Source of the DNA: Betaproteobacteria bacterium
Lineage (GTDB): Bacteria > Pseudomonadota > Gammaproteobacteria > Burkholderiales > Burkholderiaceae_C
NCBI GenBank assembly: GCA_009923345.1
Contig: RFTR01000021.1
Coordinates: 1-16,935, forward strand
Direction: 5' to 3'
DNA length: 16,935 nt
Part shown: positions 14,188 through 16,935 of the stretch, piece by piece
How the letters are laid out: the number at the start of each line of letters is the position of its first letter
How positions within the stretch are numbered: the first letter of the stretch is position 1
Program-made: the position numbers and the translations under genes
Notes under the pieces: model-generated
The model's input: only the letters and a program-made list of their open reading frames with translations
The model's database searches: none
Told to the model about the DNA's origin: nothing

Positions 14188-15584
14188 TGCGCTGCCTCTT
14201 GAAATTGCGCGTCGGGCTTGACGGTACGCAACAAGACCAACATATCTTTCTCAATCCGAGACAAAGCTTCTGGTGTGTGGCCTTCAAATCGCAATACCAA
14301 AACAGGCGTGGTGTTGGAGGCGCGAATCAAACCGAAACCATCGATCCAGTCAATGCGCAATCCGTCAATCGCGCAAACTTCAGGTTTAAAGGCGGGCGAA
14401 GGCAAATTGCCTGAGACAACCAAATCTAGCAAAGCGGCACTCACGCGATGTGGTTCTCCTTCAGCACACGCTACGTTGAGTTCAGGCGTTGAAAAACTGG
14501 TGGGCAAGGCATTGAGAACAACACTCGCATCTGTGCTTTTACTAACGATTTCTAACAAACGACATCCTGCATAGGTACCGTCGTCAAAACCATACCAACG
14601 CTCTTTGAAAAAGATATGGCCACTCATCTCGCCGCCCAATGGGGAGTTGATTTCTTTCATCTTGGCTTTAATCAGGGAATGGCCTGTTTTAAACATCAAG
14701 GGTTCGCCACCAGCTTGTCGGATAGCAGGCGCTAAACGCTGCGAGCACTTCACATCAAACACAATCGTTCCACCTGGCACGCGCGACAACACATCTTGCG
14801 CAAATAAAGCCATTTGGCGATCCGGAAAAATGATGTTGCCGCCTTTGGTCACGATGCCCAAACGGTCGCCATCACCATCGAATGCCAAACCTATTTCAGC
14901 ATCGCTATTTTTCAAAGCGTGCAATAGATCTTTCAAGTTGTCGAGCTTGCTGGGGTCTGGATGGTGGTTGGGGAAATTGCCATCCACTTCACTGAACAAC
15001 TCGATGACCTCGCAGCCAATTGCACGGAATATGGATGGGGCAGTAGCACCTGCAATGCCGTTACCGCAATCGACAACGATTTTCATAGGCCTTTGCAAAC
15101 GAATATCGCTGACGATGCGGGATTGGTAGTCTGCGGTCACATCGACTCGCTTAACGTTTCCGCCAGATTTCAACACCCAAGTTTCGTTTTGCATGATGGT
15201 GCGCAAGGATTGGATTTCATCACCATATATCGCGCGACCCCCCAGTACCATTTTGAAACCGTTGTAGTCTTTAGGATTGTGGCTACCTGTGACTTGAATG
15301 CCACTGGCACACAAGGTGCTTGCCGCAAAGTACAACATGGGGGTAGTGACTGCGCCAATATCGATAACTTGAACACCCACATCTACCAACCCGCGAATCA
15401 AAGCTTGCGATAAAGCAGGACCACTGAGTCGTCCATCTCGCCCAACCGCCACCACTGTTTCGCCATGGGCTACAGCATGCGTGCCAAATGCTTGGCCTAG
15501 GTGATAGGCAACTTCTTCAGTTAGCGTCGAAGGAACGACACCACGTATGTCGTACGCTTTGAATATAGAAGGATTAACTTGCAT
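14184..15584 (-). CDS. algC: Phosphomannomutase/phosphoglucomutase (AlgC-type)
   Basis: 466 residues of the alpha-D-phosphohexomutase superfamily. It interconverts hexose 6-phosphate and hexose 1-phosphate, supplying mannose- or glucose-1-phosphate for LPS and polysaccharide sugars in the cytoplasm. The four active-site parts are present in order: IFKAYDIRG at the N-terminus; the phosphoserine loop TGSHNPKDYNG with Ser near 101; the metal loop DGDGDR near 235; the sugar-recognition loop GGEMSGHIFF near 317; and the phosphate-binding loop RASNTTPVLVLRFE near 420. The AYDIRG start and the length fit the dual-specificity AlgC/ManB group better than GlmM. It is the first gene of a leftward operon; its TGA overlaps the TTG of waaC. 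The ATG at 15584 has GAGG immediately before it, too close for an ideal ribosome site. Confidence 0.94.
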   Translation of the reverse strand: MQVNPSIFKAYDIRGVVPSTLTEEVAYHLGQAFGTHAVAHGETVVAVGRDGRLSGPALSQALIRGLVDVGVQVIDIGAVTTPMLYFAASTLCASGIQVTGSHNPKDYNGFKMVLGGRAIYGDEIQSLRTIMQNETWVLKSGGNVKRVDVTADYQSRIVSDIRLQRPMKIVVDCGNGIAGATAPSIFRAIGCEVIELFSEVDGNFPNHHPDPSKLDNLKDLLHALKNSDAEIGLAFDGDGDRLGIVTKGGNIIFPDRQMALFAQDVLSRVPGGTIVFDVKCSQRLAPAIRQAGGEPLMFKTGHSLIKAKMKEINSPLGGEMSGHIFFKERWYGFDDGTYAGCRLLEIVSKSTDASVVLNALPTSFSTPELNVACAEGEPHRVSAALLDLVVSGNLPSPAFKPEVCAIDGLRIDWIDGFGLIRASNTTPVLVLRFEGHTPEALSRIEKDMLVLLRTVKPDAQFQEAAH

Positions 15585-15600
15585 CCTCTAATTTTAGGTG

Positions 15601-15633
15601 GCATTTGGCTGACACAGAAGCGACCCCAAATGC
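15601..15633. repeat. 8-bp inverted repeat in the algC leader
   Basis: GCATTTGG (15601-15608) and CCAAATGC (15626-15633) are perfect inverted copies separated by 17 bp. On the leftward transcript the structure would end 16 bases before the algC ATG and lie downstream of the candidate promoter. It could be an operator for a dimeric regulator or an RNA hairpin near the ribosome site; there is no T-run that would make it a terminator. Confidence 0.4.
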
Positions 15634-15646
15634 AAGTACGCATACC

Positions 15647-15675
15647 TTGATACTCTCTATGATGCAGCGCATCAA
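15647..15675 (-). promoter_or_regulatory. Candidate sigma-70 promoter for the LPS-core operon
   Basis: Reading leftward, TTGATG (15675-15670) is spaced 17 bp from TATCAA (15652-15647), about 60 bp upstream of the algC start. Both hexamers match the consensus in part only. A small GATGC-AGC-GCATC stem (15661-15673) overlaps the -35 side. Confidence 0.35.
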
Positions 15676-15723
15676 GAGCCATTTTTAGTTGATCTACTTC
15701 CCAGATTTAAAACACTCTTCGCC

Positions 15724-16221
15724 ATGAACTTTGCCACCTCCACTGTCTATACAAAAATGACCAGTCCTCTAGGCACAGTTATCTTGTCGGCAACGGATAT
15801 GGGGCTATCGGGGATTTGGTTTGACGGGCAAAAACATTCGCCGCCATTTAAAAGTTGGAAGTCCGCCACGGATAACGCTTATTTGTTACAAGCCCAAGAT
15901 TCTCTGCAAGCCTATTTCGCGAAAGAAACCAAGCGTTTTGAAATGCCTCTAGATTTGCACGCGGGCACTGCATTTCAACAACAGGTTTGGCTGGCTTTGT
16001 TAAAAATTCCTTACGGTAGAACGGTTACCTATAACGAGATTAGCCAATACATTGGCGCACCCACATCGGTACGTGCTGTGGCTGGTGCTGTCGGTCGTAA
16101 CCCCTTGAGCATCATGGTGCCATGTCATCGCGTGATTGGAAGCAATGGCACGTTAACAGGCTATGCAGGCGGGCTTGATCGTAAATTGGCTTTGCTAACT
16201 TTAGAAGGCGCTGCCCATTAA
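15724..16221 (+). CDS. ogt: Methylated-DNA--protein-cysteine S-methyltransferase
   Basis: 165 residues. This suicide repair protein moves the methyl group from O6-methylguanine (and O4-methylthymine) in DNA to its own cysteine. An N-terminal ribonuclease-H-like domain (about 8-75) precedes the catalytic C-terminal domain. GTAFQQQVWLALLKIPYGRTVTY (81-103) is followed by helix-turn-helix residues including the arginine finger in TSVRAVAGAVGRNP (114-127). The active site IMVPCHRVIGSNG has C134 as acceptor. The protein ends with GYAGGLDRKLALLTLE. There is no Ada N-terminal domain, so it is of the Ogt type and is not itself a regulator. It diverges from algC across 139 bp. No clear ribosome site precedes the ATG. 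A hairpin with a T-run follows the stop. Confidence 0.95.
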   Translation: MNFATSTVYTKMTSPLGTVILSATDMGLSGIWFDGQKHSPPFKSWKSATDNAYLLQAQDSLQAYFAKETKRFEMPLDLHAGTAFQQQVWLALLKIPYGRTVTYNEISQYIGAPTSVRAVAGAVGRNPLSIMVPCHRVIGSNGTLTGYAGGLDRKLALLTLEGAAH

Positions 16222-16233
16222 GGTATCAGCTAT

Positions 16234-16264
16234 TGATTTGACCGTATTATCAAATCACTTTTTT
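16234..16264 (+). terminator. Candidate rho-independent terminator after ogt (or palindromic operator)
   Basis: TGATTTGA (16234-16241) pairs perfectly with TCAAATCA (16250-16257) around an 8-base loop, followed by C and six Ts (16259-16264). The layout is that of an intrinsic terminator 13 bases after the ogt stop. The stem is weak (two G-C pairs of eight), so an operator for the next gene is a real alternative. Confidence 0.5.
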
Positions 16265-16268
16265 CAAT
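16239..16268 (+). promoter_or_regulatory. Possible promoter for the FAH-family gene
   Basis: TTGACC (16239-16244) and TTCAAT (16263-16268) are spaced 18 bp, and the first hexamer overlaps the inverted repeat. The T-rich leader 16269-16305 separates it from the ribosome site. This is a weak motif-level assignment. Confidence 0.25.
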
Positions 16269-16305
16269 GCATCATTTTTCTTAATCTTTTCTAGTTTTTT
16301 CTTTT

Positions 16306-16310
16306 AGGAG
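16306..16310 (+). promoter_or_regulatory. Shine-Dalgarno supporting a TTG start
   Basis: AGGAG lies six bases before TTG at 16317, the best-placed ribosome site in the window. It decides the start of the following gene, whose reading frame has no ATG before residue 70. Confidence 0.75.
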
Positions 16311-16316
16311 TTCACC

Positions 16317-16935
16317 TTGCGTATCGCCACCTATCGCCATAACAACACCCGCCACGTCGGCCGCGTTTCATCTGACGGCTTGCATGTTCAAGCCTTTGAG
16401 GTCAGTGCAGATATTGCACATCACGGCGCATTGCGCTTACTTGAAACAGTAGTTGCAGGTGGCCAGTGGCCTACTGTGTCTACCCAACAGCTTGCCGTTA
16501 GTGACGTACATCTTGAAGCCCCTATGCCTGTTCCACGACGCAATATCTGGTGCGTAGGTCGCAATTACCACGAGCATGCCAAAGAGTTATCTACCTCGGT
16601 ATTCAAGGACAGCAACACCAACACACAAGCTTGGCCTATTGTGTTTACCAAGGTACCCGAGTGTGTTGTTGGACCGTTCGACGCAGTGCATTTACCTGGT
16701 GCGCAAGTGTCTGAACAAATTGACTATGAAGCAGAACTCGCTGTCATCATCGGCAAAGGTGGCAAAAACATCGTTGCCGCAGATGCCATGCAACATGTTT
16801 TCGGCTACACCATCGTCAACGATGTGACCGCTCGCGATGTACAGATGCGTCACCAACAATGGGATATGGGTAAATCTTTCGACACCTTCTGCCCTATGGG
16901 CCCTTGGATGGTCACTGCGGACGAACTTGACGGCA
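16317..16935 (+). CDS. Fumarylacetoacetate hydrolase (FAH) family protein, C-terminus cut by window edge
   Basis: 206 codons are visible from a TTG start with AGGAG six bases upstream. The N-terminal part (MRIATYRHNNTRHVGRV) is a short beta domain. The catalytic domain then has RRNIWCVGRNYHEHAKEL (about 74-91), DYEAELAVIIGK (136-147), and GYTIVNDVTARDVQMRHQQW (163-182). E138, E140 and D169 match the Mg2+/Mn2+ ligands of the family. GKSFDTFCPMGPW (185-197) is the usual next block. Members cleave or isomerise beta-diketo or 2-hydroxy-diene acids, as in aromatic catabolism (isomerase/decarboxylase), ureidoglycolate lyase or acylpyruvase. The exact reaction cannot be settled from the sequence. 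It is separated from ogt by 95 bp holding a hairpin and a T-rich leader. Confidence 0.92.
   Translation, partial: MRIATYRHNNTRHVGRVSSDGLHVQAFEVSADIAHHGALRLLETVVAGGQWPTVSTQQLAVSDVHLEAPMPVPRRNIWCVGRNYHEHAKELSTSVFKDSNTNTQAWPIVFTKVPECVVGPFDAVHLPGAQVSEQIDYEAELAVIIGKGGKNIVAADAMQHVFGYTIVNDVTARDVQMRHQQWDMGKSFDTFCPMGPWMVTADELDG

Noticed and set aside
16576..16827. 83-codon frame inside the FAH-family gene
   Set aside because: It is in another frame of a gene with intact FAH metal-ligand motifs and shows no domain of its own.

Overview
The window reads as a stretch of betaproteobacterial chromosome, most likely Burkholderiales (Comamonadaceae-like). The reasons are the waaC/waaA inner-core genes, the phosphomannomutase-waaC-waaA order, a PCMT-like/rhodanese/tolC string, the MsrA variant with GYCNGH in place of GYTGGH, and a moderate-GC composition. 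This placement comes from family knowledge and no search was run. Genes are densely packed and no gene-free stretch exceeds about 140 bp. I see no rRNA, tRNA, CRISPR array, insertion sequence or prophage gene.

Region 1 (1-4202). A MobA-like nucleotidyltransferase, cut by the left edge, diverges from pdxH (vitamin B6 salvage). pdxH converges on a leftward-reading string of msrA, then a small His/Cys-containing membrane protein coupled to it by an ATGA overlap, then a ZnuD-like TonB-dependent outer-membrane receptor. This string looks like a metal (possibly zinc) uptake unit preceded by a methionine sulfoxide reductase gene.

Region 2 (4278-11806). A TetR/AcrR repressor opens a rightward gene string: TetR, periplasmic adaptor, RND (HAE-1 type) transporter, PCMT-like methyltransferase, single-domain rhodanese, TolC-family outer-membrane channel. 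All three parts of a tripartite efflux pump are present, with two small genes between the transporter and its likely channel. Two palindromes lie just upstream of the repressor gene and are candidate operators.

Region 3 (11807-15584). A leftward operon for the LPS inner core contains phosphomannomutase/phosphoglucomutase, waaC (heptosyltransferase I) and waaA (Kdo transferase). Its genes are linked by stop/start overlaps (TTGA and TGATG). The waaA stop codon directly abuts the tolC stop codon, so nothing separates the two convergent operons.

Region 4 (15585-16935). A divergent intergenic region with an inverted repeat leads rightward to ogt (DNA repair methyltransferase). A hairpin with a T-run follows, then a fumarylacetoacetate-hydrolase family gene that starts with TTG and is cut by the right edge.

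Most of the window is ordinary core-genome content. The least described parts are the small membrane protein between msrA and the TonB receptor, the PCMT-like protein lacking the usual catalytic motif, and the palindromic control regions.
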